A stretch of 64,000 nucleotides of DNA from Kiloniellaceae bacterium (lineage in GTDB: Bacteria > Pseudomonadota > Alphaproteobacteria > Kiloniellales > J153), in NCBI GenBank assembly GCA_021776135.1, contig JAJFGL010000034.1, positions 43,182 to 107,181 of the forward strand, read 5' to 3'. The translations under genes and the position numbers were made by a program. Of the stretch, positions 9,338 to 18,417 are shown piece by piece. The first letter of the stretch is position 1, and each line of letters opens with the position of its first letter. A model generated the notes under the pieces. That model was not told the DNA's origin. It worked only from the letters and a program-made list of their open reading frames with translations, and searched no databases.

Positions 9338-10939
9338 CTAATGCCGGAAGTGGCGCATACCGGTGAAGACCATGGCGATCCCGGCTTCGTCGGCGGCGGC
9401 GATAATTTCCGGGTCGCGCAGGGATCCGCCCGGTTGAATAACCGCCCTAGCGCCGGCGTCCATGGCCGCCATGAGGCCGTCGGTGAAGGGAAAGAAGGCG
9501 TCGGAGGCCGCGACCACGCCGTCCAATTCACCGCCGCCCGCCGTCTTGGCCGCGTCGCGCATTTTCCAGGCGGCGATGCGGGTCGAATCGACGCGGCTCA
9601 TCTGCCCGGCGCCGACCCCCAGGGTGGCCAGGTTCCGGGCCAGGACGATGGCGTTGGACTTCACATGCTTGGCGACCCGGTACGCGAATAGCAGGTCTTC
9701 GATTTCCCTATCGCTGGGCGCGCGCTTGGTCACAATCCGCAAATCCTCGGGGCCAAGCCGCCCGTTATCGCGCGACTGCACCAGGAAGCCGCCGGCCAGG
9801 GTCTTGATGGTCAGGCCCGGCGCCGCCGGATCGGGCATGGCGCCGGTCACCAGGACCCGCAAGTTTTTCTTGGCCGCCAGTATGGCCCGCGCTTGGGGAT
9901 CGACCTCCGGCGCGATGACGACCTCGGCGAAAAGCTTGACGATTTCCGCCGCGGTCGCGGCATCGAGGGGCCGGTTGAGCGCGACGATCCCGCCATAGGC
10001 GCTGACCGGATCGCAGGCCAGCGCCTTGGCGTAGGCTTGGGCCTGGGTCGCGCCCAGGGCGATACCGCAGGGATTGGCGTGCTTGACGATGACCGCCGCC
10101 GCTTGGCCGGACTCCGTGGCTTCGAATTCCGCCACCGCTTCGAAGGCGGCGTCGGTGTCGTTCAGGTTGTTGTAGCTAAGCGCCTTGCCTTGGATCTGTT
10201 CCGCCGCCGCGACCCCGGGCCGGGTTTCGCCGCCGCTATAGAGGGCGGCTTGCTGGTGCGGGTTTTCGCCGTAACGCAGGGTTTGGCTCAGGCGCCCGGC
10301 GAGGGTGAAGCGCTCGGGAAATCCCGGCTCGAGGCGGCCTTGCATCCAGCGTGCGATGGCGGCGTCGTAGGCCGCCGTGTGGGCGAAGGCGGCGGCGGCC
10401 AGGCGGGTGCGCAAGGCCGCGCTGGTCGCCCCGTCCTGGGCGCGCATTTCCTCGATAATGGCATCGTAGTCGGCCGGGTCGGTCGCGATGGTGACAAAGC
10501 CGTGGTTCTTGGCCGCCGCCCGGACCATGGCCGGGCCGCCGATATCGATATTCTCGATGCAGGTGTCCCCATCGGCGCCGGAGGCGAGGGTTTCCTCGAA
10601 GGGGTAGAGATTGACCGCCACCAGATCGATCGGCGCGATCGCGTGCGCCTCCATGGCGGCGCGGTGTTCGGCCAGGTCGCGGCGCGCCAGGATGCCGCCA
10701 TGTATCTTGGGATGCAGGGTCTTGACCCGGCCGTCCATGATCTCCGGAAATCCGGTGTGGCTGGCGACCTCGGTGACCGGAACACCGGCGCCGATCAGAG
10801 CGCGGGCCGAACCGCCGGTGGATAGAATCTCAACCCCGGCCTCGGCGAGGGCCGTGCCGAAGGCCGCCAAGCCGGACTTGTCCGAAACTGAGATCAAGGC
10901 ACGCCGAATAGGCGTCAAGGGCGAGGCCGGGCCGGTCAT
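9338..10939 (-). CDS. purH: Bifunctional AICAR formyltransferase / IMP cyclohydrolase
   Basis: Catalyses the last two steps of purine synthesis. The 533-residue length is normal. The N-terminal MGS-like cyclohydrolase domain includes [20 protein letters not shown] and [13 protein letters not shown]. The C-terminal AICAR transformylase part includes [15 protein letters not shown] sequence ([16 protein letters not shown]), NPCGIALG and [10 protein letters not shown]. The ATG at 10939 gives a short leader before [12 protein letters not shown]. In related genomes purH lies next to the heparinase-like gene; here two polysaccharide genes separate them. Confidence 0.97.
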   Translation of the reverse strand: MTGPASPLTPIRRALISVSDKSGLAAFGTALAEAGVEILSTGGSARALIGAGVPVTEVASHTGFPEIMDGRVKTLHPKIHGGILARRDLAEHRAAMEAHAIAPIDLVAVNLYPFEETLASGADGDTCIENIDIGGPAMVRAAAKNHGFVTIATDPADYDAIIEEMRAQDGATSAALRTRLAAAAFAHTAAYDAAIARWMQGRLEPGFPERFTLAGRLSQTLRYGENPHQQAALYSGGETRPGVAAAEQIQGKALSYNNLNDTDAAFEAVAEFEATESGQAAAVIVKHANPCGIALGATQAQAYAKALACDPVSAYGGIVALNRPLDAATAAEIVKLFAEVVIAPEVDPQARAILAAKKNLRVLVTGAMPDPAAPGLTIKTLAGGFLVQSRDNGRLGPEDLRIVTKRAPSDREIEDLLFAYRVAKHVKSNAIVLARNLATLGVGAGQMSRVDSTRIAAWKMRDAAKTAGGGELDGVVAASDAFFPFTDGLMAAMDAGARAVIQPGGSLRDPEIIAAADEAGIAMVFTGMRHFRH

Positions 10940-11034
10940 GAAAATTCTCCAGAATGTGTGTTCGTTACAGTGCGCATGGATGCGTGGAATTCCGGCGGCG
11001 CTTTTCTATGCTGGCTTAGATCGTCCCACTTCCG

Positions 11035-11119
11035 GGTCATTGCCGGGCTTGACCCGGCAATCCATCGAAGTCCGGTACTCGGCTTTTCCATGGACCCTCG
11101 GGTCAAGCCCAAGGGTGAC
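11035..11119. repeat. Dispersed palindromic repeat, copy 1
   Basis: GTCATTGCCGGGCTTGACCC followed by GGCAATCCAT, then about 45 bp later CATGGACCCTCGGGTCAAGC followed by CCAAGGGTGACG. The arms can fold on each other. A second copy with the same plan (GGTCATGCCCGGACTTGATC ... CGGGTCAAGCCCAGCGATGA) is at 44805-44882. This is the kind of short repeat common between genes in alphaproteobacteria. Confidence 0.75.
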
Positions 11120-11177
11120 GGTTGAGTATGAGATTTACATCGAACTTGAAGTGCTCTAGAGCGCGCCACCCACGCGG

Positions 11178-13136
11178 TCAAGCGGGGCTTTGAGAGCGCC
11201 GGGTATCCGGCTTGGGCGCGAGCGATTCCGATGGCCGGTATTCCGGCACCAGACGCATGATCGAGGCAATGGCCTCGGCCCGGCGGCCCTCCGCCGCCTG
11301 AACCGCGAGGTCGTCCAGGCTCCGGCGCAGCAATTGCTGATTCACGGTGCGCGGCGCCGCCAGCATGAGGCTGGGATGGCTGGTCGGCAACAGCGGTTCG
11401 CCGGCGTGGAAAATCTCCTCGTGCAGCTTCTCCCCCGGCCGCAGGCCCGTGATCTCGATCTCGATGTCTTTCTCCGGCTGCATACCGGACAGGCGAATCA
11501 TGTGGCGCGCCAGATCGATGATCCGCACTGGCTCGCCCATATCCAAAACGAAGATTTTGCCGGCTTCCTCGCGCGGGCTCGAAACGCCCAGGGCCGAGGC
11601 TTGCAAGACCAGTTCGACCGCCTCGCGCACGGTCATGAAATAGCGGCTCATGCGCTCGTCGGTCACGGTCACGGGGCCGCCCTTGGCAAGCTGGCGCTGA
11701 AACAACGGCACCACCGATCCGGTGGAGCCGAGCACGTTGCCGAAACGCACGGTGACGAAACGGGTTGCCGCCGCGCCTTGCCGGTCCGCGCCGCCGCGCG
11801 CCGCGATGTCGAGGGACTGACAGTAGGATTCCGCCAGGCGCTTGGTCGCCCCCATCATGCTTGCCGGGTTGATGGCCTTGTCGGTGGAAATCAAGACCAT
11901 GGCCGCGGCCCGGACGCGGCGGCAGGCATCGGCCACGTTGCGCACACCGATGACGTTGGTGCGGATACCTTCAAGCGGGCAAGCCTCGACCATGGGCACA
12001 TGTTTCAGCGCCGCGGCATGGAACACGACCTCGGGCGCCTCTGCTTCTAGAACCTGTTCGATCCGGGTCCGGTCGCGCACGTCGGCCAGAATCGAGCGCG
12101 CGGACAGCTCCGGCTGGCGCTCGCCAAGTTCCACGCCAACCGTGTAGAGCTGATACTCCGAATTATCGACGAGGGATAAATGGGCGGGCGAGAAATCGGC
12201 GATCTGGCGGACCAGTTCCGATCCGATCGAGCCGCCGGCGCCGGTAATCAGAACCCGTCGGCCCTCGATCAAGCGCCGCATGGCCGCGCGGTCGAGCTTG
12301 GCTTCGGAGCGGCCCAGCAAATCCTCGATGGCGACCGGGCGCAACTCCAGACGCTGATCCTCGCCGCTGCGCAGCTCGGTCAGGCGCGGCAGCCGGGCGA
12401 TCGACATGCCCTTGGTGTCGGCGGCGTCCAGAATCATTTCCAGCTCATCGCGGGTCGGTTTCTTGGTGAGGATCAGGCGTTGCGGGTCGCGGCCGCCCTG
12501 CTTCAGCTTGGAAAGAATGGAGACCAAGCGGTCGAGATCGCCCTGAATCGGAACCCCGTGAATGCTCCGGCCGACCCGGGTGCCTTTTTCGTCGATCACG
12601 GCCAGAACCTCATAGGGGGCCTGGCGGTCGCGCGCCATCTCGCGGATGAAACCCTCGGCGGCGTCGCCCGCGCCCAGAAGAACGACCGGTGTGCGTATGT
12701 GGCTCTCGCGCTCGAACAGATGGTCGAAGCCGCGATCCTTGAACACCCGGTACAAAACCCGTGGCGCGCCCAGCATGGACACCAGGATAAACCAGTTGAT
12801 GATCAGGGAGGTTCGCGGCACCGATTCCAGGCGCGTTATCATGAAGGTGATGGCCAGAAAGACCAGGATCGCCAGGGTCGCCGCGCGCAGGATCGCTATC
12901 AGATCGTTGAGCGAGGCGTAGCGCCAGATGCCCCGGTACAACCCCAGAAAATGAAAAACCAAGCCGCAAACAAGCGTGAAGACCGCCAAGGCCAGAAGCA
13001 GATCCGGCGTGAAGTAGCCGTAGGTATCGGCGCCCAGGCGCAGGGCGATGGCGACCACGAACGACAACGCGGCCATGGTTAGGTCGTGCAGGAAGGCTAT
13101 GGTCTGGCGGGGCAGGCGGTGGCGCATGGTTTTCAT
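11178..13136 (-). CDS. Membrane-bound UDP-sugar 4,6-dehydratase (WbpM/CapD/PglF type)
   Basis: Converts a UDP-N-acetylhexosamine to a 4-keto-6-deoxy sugar for surface polysaccharide. The N-terminal 130 residues hold four membrane segments (LTMAALSFVVAIALRLG first), followed by a CoA-binding-like Rossmann domain (VVLLGAGDAAEGFI). The catalytic SDR domain begins with VLITGAGGSIGSELVRQI near residue 292 and carries STDKAINPASMMGATKR near residue 420. The longest frame starts at 13289 but overlaps the upstream gene; the ATG at 13136 gives a normal start (MKTMRHRLPRQTIAF). It follows the WecA-like gene on the same strand, so the two likely act together. Confidence 0.88.
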   Translation of the reverse strand: MKTMRHRLPRQTIAFLHDLTMAALSFVVAIALRLGADTYGYFTPDLLLALAVFTLVCGLVFHFLGLYRGIWRYASLNDLIAILRAATLAILVFLAITFMITRLESVPRTSLIINWFILVSMLGAPRVLYRVFKDRGFDHLFERESHIRTPVVLLGAGDAAEGFIREMARDRQAPYEVLAVIDEKGTRVGRSIHGVPIQGDLDRLVSILSKLKQGGRDPQRLILTKKPTRDELEMILDAADTKGMSIARLPRLTELRSGEDQRLELRPVAIEDLLGRSEAKLDRAAMRRLIEGRRVLITGAGGSIGSELVRQIADFSPAHLSLVDNSEYQLYTVGVELGERQPELSARSILADVRDRTRIEQVLEAEAPEVVFHAAALKHVPMVEACPLEGIRTNVIGVRNVADACRRVRAAAMVLISTDKAINPASMMGATKRLAESYCQSLDIAARGGADRQGAAATRFVTVRFGNVLGSTGSVVPLFQRQLAKGGPVTVTDERMSRYFMTVREAVELVLQASALGVSSPREEAGKIFVLDMGEPVRIIDLARHMIRLSGMQPEKDIEIEITGLRPGEKLHEEIFHAGEPLLPTSHPSLMLAAPRTVNQQLLRRSLDDLAVQAAEGRRAEAIASIMRLVPEYRPSESLAPKPDTRRSQSPA

Positions 13137-13242
13137 GGCTTTACCGGCCCGGATAACGCGCGCTGCATCGCAGTCCCCCCTCTCGTGCTCTAGCACCGGT
13201 AACTTAGCACAAAGAATCCCCGCGCCATAGTTACACTCAAAA

Positions 13243-14256
13243 CTATGCCCGCGCCCACAGGTGCAAGATCGCCAAGAACGCGCCGGCAACGGCCGTGGCG
13301 GCGCTCAAGCCGATCCATGGATTTCCATATACCGCCAAGGCCGTACAGGCTATCAACAATACATTGCACGCGAGGACGCCGCGCGTCACTTGCGCATGGG
13401 AGGCTTGGCCCTGGACCGCGCGCTGATAAAAGTGTTCGCGGTGCGCTTGCCAGACCTTGGCGCCGCGCAGGGCCCGGCGCGCCAGGGTGATGCTGGCGTC
13501 GGCCAGGTAATAGAGCGGCAGGATCAAGGCGGCGGCCCACTGGCCTTGCGCGGCCCAAAACAGCAGCAGCCAGCCAAGTAAAAAGCCCAGCGGCACGGAG
13601 CCGACGTCGCCCAGGAACAACCTTGCGGGCGGCCAATTCCAAACCAGGAACCCCAGGGCCGCGGCCGCCAGCAAGGCCGGAAGCGCCATCTCCAGGGTCG
13701 CCCCGCCGCCGGTTCCCGCGGTCATGGCGGCGATCATGGCCAGGCCGGCGCCGATGGTCATGGTCTCGACCCCCGCGATGCCGTCGATCCCATCCATGAA
13801 ATTGAACAGGTTGATGAACCACAGCCAGGCCAAGCCGGCGGCCAGCGCGTCGAGGAACGGCGGCAAGATGCCTTGGAAAACCAAGCCCAGGCCGTCGCCC
13901 ATGCCCACTAGTCCCAGGGCGACGGCGGCGGCTTGGGCGAGCAGGCGCGCCGCCGCCGGCAGGTCGCGCAAGTCATCGATCCAGTTCACAACGGCCAGGC
14001 CCGCCGCGCCGATCAGGACCAGGCCGAGGCCCAAGTCCCCCGGCGCGAAATCCAGCATAACCAGCAGCCAGGAAACCAGGATCACGGGGATCAGGACCAG
14101 CCCGCCGCCGCGCGGCTTGGCCTGGGTGTGAGAGCTGCGTTCGTTGGGGGTGTCGAGAATGCCGTGGCGCCGCAAGCCGCGCACCAGGAACCAGGTCAAG
14201 GCCCAGACCGCCAAGGCGGCGGCCAAACACGAAACCGAAAGCATCAGCCAAGACAT
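13243..14256 (-). CDS. Glycosyltransferase family 4, WecA/WbpL type
   Basis: An integral membrane enzyme that transfers a sugar 1-phosphate to undecaprenyl phosphate, the first step of O-antigen or capsule unit synthesis. The 337-residue protein has about ten hydrophobic segments. Family motifs are NERSSHTQAKPRGGG near residue 40, the acidic WIDDLRDLP, NLFNFMDGIDGIAG and HREHFYQRAV near the end. It starts 2 bp from the stop of the heparinase-like gene and is followed by the dehydratase gene, which would supply its substrate. The exact sugar is unknown; QuiNAc or FucNAc phosphate is plausible from the WbpL resemblance. Confidence 0.88.
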   Translation of the reverse strand: MSWLMLSVSCLAAALAVWALTWFLVRGLRRHGILDTPNERSSHTQAKPRGGGLVLIPVILVSWLLVMLDFAPGDLGLGLVLIGAAGLAVVNWIDDLRDLPAAARLLAQAAAVALGLVGMGDGLGLVFQGILPPFLDALAAGLAWLWFINLFNFMDGIDGIAGVETMTIGAGLAMIAAMTAGTGGGATLEMALPALLAAAALGFLVWNWPPARLFLGDVGSVPLGFLLGWLLLFWAAQGQWAAALILPLYYLADASITLARRALRGAKVWQAHREHFYQRAVQGQASHAQVTRGVLACNVLLIACTALAVYGNPWIGLSAATAVAGAFLAILHLWARA

Positions 14257-14257
14257 A

Positions 14258-15931
14258 TTATCCGCGTTTCGCGTCGAGGCGGCGCAGGGCCCACTTGATC
14301 CGGACCCCGCCGGGGTCTAGGGCGGCGCTTAAAACAATCTGCTGGCTTCGGCGTATTTCTCCGGCTTGGCCAAGATAGATGCTGGCTTCCAAGGAGATTT
14401 GCGCCCCGGCCGCGCGCAGGCTCCAGCCCTTGCCTTTGAGGGGGCGCAGAAGGACGCTGTCGCCGCCCTGGGCGAGGCTGGCTCTAACCCCGGGGTGAAG
14501 ATGAAAACGGGCCGCGCAGAGGCCGCGCGGAACCCGGCCGCCGCTGGGCTCGAGGCAATCCTCGCCGCGCAGGTCGCCGCCGTCGGCGCTTAGAAACAGA
14601 CGCCGCCGGTGGACGGCGCCGAAACCGCGCGCATAGCCGTCGTGGGCGGCCTCAAGCCAGGCCTGACCGTCCTTTTCCTTGCGTTGAAAGCCGGTAATCC
14701 GCGGGCCCCGGCCCAGGCCCTTGCCGCGCAGCCGCGCCGAGTTGGTGTCGCCCAGCACCAGGGTGGAATGCGCCGCCGTCGCCCGCTGCGCCTCACGCCA
14801 GACAGCATCGTGCGGGCGGGCGCCGCAGTTGACGATAATCCGCTCCCGCCCGGCGCTCATCTCGAAGCTTAGTGCCCCGGCATGGGCGTGCGCGTCCAGG
14901 CCGCGCGGCGGCGGCGCGCCGGTGTCGATCAGCACGGTCGTGCGCCCGGCGCGCAGACGGTGAAAGCCGGCGTCCGGCGCCTCGTTAAGTGGGCGGCGCG
15001 GGCCGCCGGCGCGCTGAAGCACCAGCTCCACACGCCAGGCCTCTTCCTCCAGCGAGCCGTTGAACAAGCCCAGGCCGCCGTCGCCATGCTGGTACATGCG
15101 CAGGACCGGCGCCATGGCCTCTATGGCCGCGGTCAGTTCCTTGGAAAACTCCTGGTCCGCGCCGGCGCCGCGCCGCGCCAGGGCGGCGCGGATGTCGATC
15201 AAGTCCCGTAGCACCGCCATGTGGCGCGAAGGATTGCGCTCGACATGGCCGCCGTCGGCGAGAATCTGCCGCGGCAATTCGCGGCGCAGGATCGCCAATC
15301 CCTCTTGCCGCCAGGCCGCGCCGCCGGGCAAGGCGGCGGCGGCGAAAATCAGGCCCTTGGCTGCCGCGATCAGTTCGGCCCCGCCCAGGCCGGCGGGCAG
15401 GGCGCGGCATAGATGCTGGGCCTGCTGGGCGATGCTGACCAGCAGCCGGTGGCGGAACTCGATGTCCGCGCTGGCGGCGAAAAATTCGAAACACCCCAGC
15501 CAAGACGCCAGGCGGCGGCCGCTGGTCAAGGGATCCCAGGCCGGCAGGGACCAGGTCCGGTGCGCCTCCAGCCAGGCGTTGACCAGATCGCGGGCTTGGC
15601 GGCGCGCCGCGTCGCCGCCCAGGGCGCGTAAATCCCGCAGCCAGGTAAAGCTGTGCATTTCATGGCGCCAGTCCGCGCCGGCGCCGGGCGGCGACCACAA
15701 GGGCGCCGGATTGGTTAGCGCTTGCCCGGCGAAGGCGAAAACGCCTTGAATCAGCGCGCCGCCGGCCTCGGCCCGGCCCGGCCAAGGATCGGCTGGGGTT
15801 TCCGCCAGGGCCGTGGCGGTCAAGCCCGGTAGCGAATAGCGGTAGAAGGGCAGGGCGAAGACCGGGCGCTTGAGGCTGTGACTCAGGCGCGCCAGGGCGC
15901 GCTCGGCCGGCAAATGGGTGTAATCCTTCAA
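14258..15931 (-). CDS. Heparinase II/III-like protein
   Basis: A 557-residue protein of the heparinase II/III superfamily. The N-terminal alpha/alpha toroid is seen around [18 protein letters not shown] and [10 protein letters not shown] central [16 protein letters not shown] segment and [17 protein letters not shown] lead into the C-terminal beta-sandwich. Its alphaproteobacterial relatives sit between purH and rpe/rsmB, as here. No clear signal peptide is present. The substrate is unknown; a polysaccharide lyase role is inferred from the family. It overlaps the rpe stop region by 4 bp, which suggests translational coupling. Confidence 0.8.
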   Translation of the reverse strand: MKDYTHLPAERALARLSHSLKRPVFALPFYRYSLPGLTATALAETPADPWPGRAEAGGALIQGVFAFAGQALTNPAPLWSPPGAGADWRHEMHSFTWLRDLRALGGDAARRQARDLVNAWLEAHRTWSLPAWDPLTSGRRLASWLGCFEFFAASADIEFRHRLLVSIAQQAQHLCRALPAGLGGAELIAAAKGLIFAAAALPGGAAWRQEGLAILRRELPRQILADGGHVERNPSRHMAVLRDLIDIRAALARRGAGADQEFSKELTAAIEAMAPVLRMYQHGDGGLGLFNGSLEEEAWRVELVLQRAGGPRRPLNEAPDAGFHRLRAGRTTVLIDTGAPPPRGLDAHAHAGALSFEMSAGRERIIVNCGARPHDAVWREAQRATAAHSTLVLGDTNSARLRGKGLGRGPRITGFQRKEKDGQAWLEAAHDGYARGFGAVHRRRLFLSADGGDLRGEDCLEPSGGRVPRGLCAARFHLHPGVRASLAQGGDSVLLRPLKGKGWSLRAAGAQISLEASIYLGQAGEIRRSQQIVLSAALDPGGVRIKWALRRLDAKRG

Positions 15932-16602
15932 GCGCCGGCGGCCGCGCCGCGCAGCGTCCTTATGTTCCGGGCGTAGGCTTCCGGCCCGCCGCTGAAGGTG
16001 GCGGAGCCCGCGACCAGCACATCCGCGCCCGCCGCTATGACCTGGGGCGCGGTTTCGTTATTGACGCCGCCGTCGACCTCCAGGTCTATCTGACGGCCGC
16101 TGGCGTCGATGCGCGCGCGCAGGGCGGCGATCTTGGGCAGGGCGCCGGGGATAAAGCTCTGGCCGCCGAAGCCGGGATTGACGCTCATGACCGTCACCAG
16201 GTCGATGCCTTCCCAAACATGATCCAAAACATCGATCGGGGTGGCGGGGTTCAGGGCGACGCCGGCCTTTTTGCCGAGCGACTTAATTTCTTGCAGCGAG
16301 CGGTGCAGGTGCGGCCCGGATTCCGGATGCACGGTGATGATGTCCGCGCCGGCCTTGGCGAAAGCGGCGATAAAGGGATCGGCCGGGGCGATCATCAGGT
16401 GCACGTCGAAAGTCAGGGGCGAATGGGGCCGCAGGGCCACCACCACCGCCGGGCCGATGGTCAAGTTGGGCACATAATGCCCGTCCATGACGTCGATGTG
16501 GATGTAATCGGCCCCGGCCTCGCTCACCGCGCGGACTTCCGCGCCCAGCTTGGCGAAGTCGGCGGCCAGGATCGAGGGGGCGATACGGATGCTTTGCTGC
16601 AT
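15928..16602 (-). CDS. rpe: Ribulose-phosphate 3-epimerase
   Basis: Interconverts ribulose 5-phosphate and xylulose 5-phosphate in the pentose phosphate and Calvin pathways. The 224-residue TIM barrel shows [10 protein letters not shown], the metal-site [38 protein letters not shown] and LEVDGGVN. Length and motifs are complete. It lies 46 bp downstream of rsmB on the same strand and overlaps the heparinase-like start by 4 bp. Confidence 0.97.
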   Translation of the reverse strand: MQQSIRIAPSILAADFAKLGAEVRAVSEAGADYIHIDVMDGHYVPNLTIGPAVVVALRPHSPLTFDVHLMIAPADPFIAAFAKAGADIITVHPESGPHLHRSLQEIKSLGKKAGVALNPATPIDVLDHVWEGIDLVTVMSVNPGFGGQSFIPGALPKIAALRARIDASGRQIDLEVDGGVNNETAPQVIAAGADVLVAGSATFSGGPEAYARNIRTLRGAAAGA

Positions 16603-16647
16603 AACGTCTAGGTATCAGGCCGCGCGCGCGCTTGTCCAGCGGCGCGC

Positions 16648-17994
16648 CTAAATTCGGCGCAGACGGCAGGCGTAAAACCCGTCCAAGCCGCCTGACTCCG
16701 CTAAGTGGCAGGGCAGGCTGCGCAGCTCGCCTTGGGGTGTGACCAGGTCGCTCGGGCCGCCAAGCTCTTCCGCCTGGACCGGCAGGCGTTCCAGGGCCAC
16801 GCCGCCGGCCATCAGGGCCGCGATCCGCGCCGGCCCTTCTTCGGGCTGGAGCGAACAGACCGCGTAGACCAGCACCCCGCCGGGGGCCAGCATATGGACA
16901 GCGTTGGCGAGCAGCCGGTCTTGCAGGGCGGTCAGTTTCGCCACCTCCTTGGCGCCCTTCAGGTGGGCGATGTCGGGATGGCGGCGCAGGGTGCCGGTGG
17001 CCGAACAGGGCGCGTCCAGCAGCACCGCCTCGAAAGCTTGCTCCGGCCGCCAGTCGCGGGCGTCGGCGGTGACGGTCTCGGCGCTCAGGGAAAGGCGCGC
17101 GAGGTTTTCCTTGAGCCGGGTCAGGCGCTCGGCCGAGATGTCGAGGGCCGTGACCTGGGCCCCGGCGGCGGCCAGTTGCGCGCTCTTGCCCCCCGGCGCG
17201 GCGCAGAGGTCGAGCACCCGCTTGCCCCGGATCTCGCCTAGAAGCCGCGCCGGCAAGGCGGCGGCGGCGTCCTGCACCCACCAGGCGCCTTCGCCGTAGC
17301 CGGGCAGCTTGGTCACTTCGCCGGAACCGGGCGGCAGGCGCAGGCTGCCCGTGGGCAGAACCGCCGCGCCCAGGGCCTCGGCCCAGTCATCGCGCGCGGC
17401 CTCGTCGCGCGCCGTGATATCGAGCGGCGGTTCGCGCAGGTGCATTTCGGTGATGGCCCGTGCGCCGGCCTCCCCATAGGCCGCGCGCCAGGAATCCCAG
17501 AGCCATTTCTTGGTGTTCAGGCGCGCCACGTCCTGGGCCGCCGCCAGGCTGGCGCCCTCGCGCGCCATGCGCCGCAGAACCGCGTTGAGCAAACCCTTGT
17601 AGCCCGCGACCTCCTGCCCCACCGCCAGGTCGAGGGTGGTGCTGACCGCCGCGTGGGCCGGGGTGCCAAGGAACACCAGCTGGGCCGTGCCCAGGCGCAG
17701 CAAATCGCGCACATCGCCGTGGCGGGCCTTGAGCGGGTGGTCCAGGCACTGCGCGATCAGTGCGTCGATCTGGCCCAGGCGGCGCAGCACGGTGGCGGTC
17801 AGCAAGCGGGCGAAGGCCCGGTCGCGGGGCTCCAGGCGCGCCAGGGTCTTGGTGGCGGCCCAGGCTTCGTCCAGGGGCTGGCGCTCGCGCAAGACCGCGC
17901 GCAGCAGATCGCGGGCCAAGGCGCGCGGGTCCTTGGTGACGGGCTTGGGACGCCGGATCGGCGGTTTCGCGGGGGCGGGGACGGGTTCGGTCAT
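16648..17994 (-). CDS. rsmB: 16S rRNA m5C967 methyltransferase
   Basis: An SAM-dependent RNA methyltransferase of 448 residues. Residues 20-150 form the NusB-like RNA-binding domain (ARDLLRAVLRERQPLDEAW). The SAM site is DLCAAPGGKSAQLAAAG, and the catalytic cysteines lie in LDAPCSATGTLRRHPDI and YAVCSLQPEEG. It heads the leftward run rsmB-rpe-heparinase-polysaccharide genes. Confidence 0.95.
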   Translation of the reverse strand: MTEPVPAPAKPPIRRPKPVTKDPRALARDLLRAVLRERQPLDEAWAATKTLARLEPRDRAFARLLTATVLRRLGQIDALIAQCLDHPLKARHGDVRDLLRLGTAQLVFLGTPAHAAVSTTLDLAVGQEVAGYKGLLNAVLRRMAREGASLAAAQDVARLNTKKWLWDSWRAAYGEAGARAITEMHLREPPLDITARDEAARDDWAEALGAAVLPTGSLRLPPGSGEVTKLPGYGEGAWWVQDAAAALPARLLGEIRGKRVLDLCAAPGGKSAQLAAAGAQVTALDISAERLTRLKENLARLSLSAETVTADARDWRPEQAFEAVLLDAPCSATGTLRRHPDIAHLKGAKEVAKLTALQDRLLANAVHMLAPGGVLVYAVCSLQPEEGPARIAALMAGGVALERLPVQAEELGGPSDLVTPQGELRSLPCHLAESGGLDGFYACRLRRI

Positions 17995-18074
17995 GGGCGG
18001 GGTTTAAAGTAGGATCGCCGCCATGGCCATGTGAAAAACTTGGCGCGCGCCCAAACGGACGCCATATTTATCCC

Positions 18075-18257
18075 ATGACTAAGAAATTCACATCCCACCG
18101 CCCCAAGAACCAACCCGCCCGGAAGCCCGCGACCCCGCCCAAGGACGCGGCGGCCGTTACGGATTCAAAGAAGCCAAAGGAAATCGGCGGCCCCAGCGGG
18201 CCCGAGCCGACCCGCTATGGCGATTGGGAACGCAAGGGCATCTGCGTCGATTTCTGA
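18075..18257 (+). CDS. DUF1674 protein (SDHAF4-like)
   Basis: A 60-residue protein whose C-terminal half, KEIGGPSGPEPTRYGDWERK followed by GICVDF, is the DUF1674 signature. This family includes the succinate dehydrogenase assembly factor SDHAF4. The N-terminal half is low complexity, rich in K, P and A. It diverges from rsmB. A role in flavinylated SdhA assembly is inferred from the family only. Confidence 0.85.
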   Translation: MTKKFTSHRPKNQPARKPATPPKDAAAVTDSKKPKEIGGPSGPEPTRYGDWERKGICVDF

Positions 18258-18313
18258 CCCGGCGCGCTGGGTTCCTTCAGCCGTCTTCTGAAATAGACCA
18301 TCCGCGGCCACAA

Positions 18314-18380
18314 CCCTTCGACAGGCTCAGGGTGAGGGGTCTAGTTGTCGACAGTCCTCATCCTGAGCCTTTCGAAGGAT
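18314..18380. repeat. Dispersed inverted repeat (TTCGACAGGCTCAGG type)
   Basis: CCCTTCGACAGGCTCAGGGT at 18314 is followed at 18357-18380 by the inverted CCTCATCCTGAGCCTTTCGA AGGAT. A single arm of the same repeat, TCCTTCGACAAGCTCAGGAT, recurs at 63863-63883. This short repeat is widespread between genes of many proteobacteria. Here it sits downstream of aprA, where it could help stop or protect transcripts. Confidence 0.75.
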
Positions 18381-18417
18381 TGGCGCTGCGGATGCCCGGG
18401 ATTTTAAGCGGCCCCGC

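Noticed and set aside
9893..10825. 310-codon plus-strand frame opposite purH
   Set aside because: Antisense shadow; purH is complete with all family motifs.
12180..13082. 300-codon plus-strand frame opposite the WbpM-like gene
   Set aside because: Antisense shadow of a gene with clear catalytic motifs.
16283..17281. 332-codon minus-strand frame spanning rsmB and rpe
   Set aside because: Arginine/glycine-rich frame in the wrong register over two well-supported genes.
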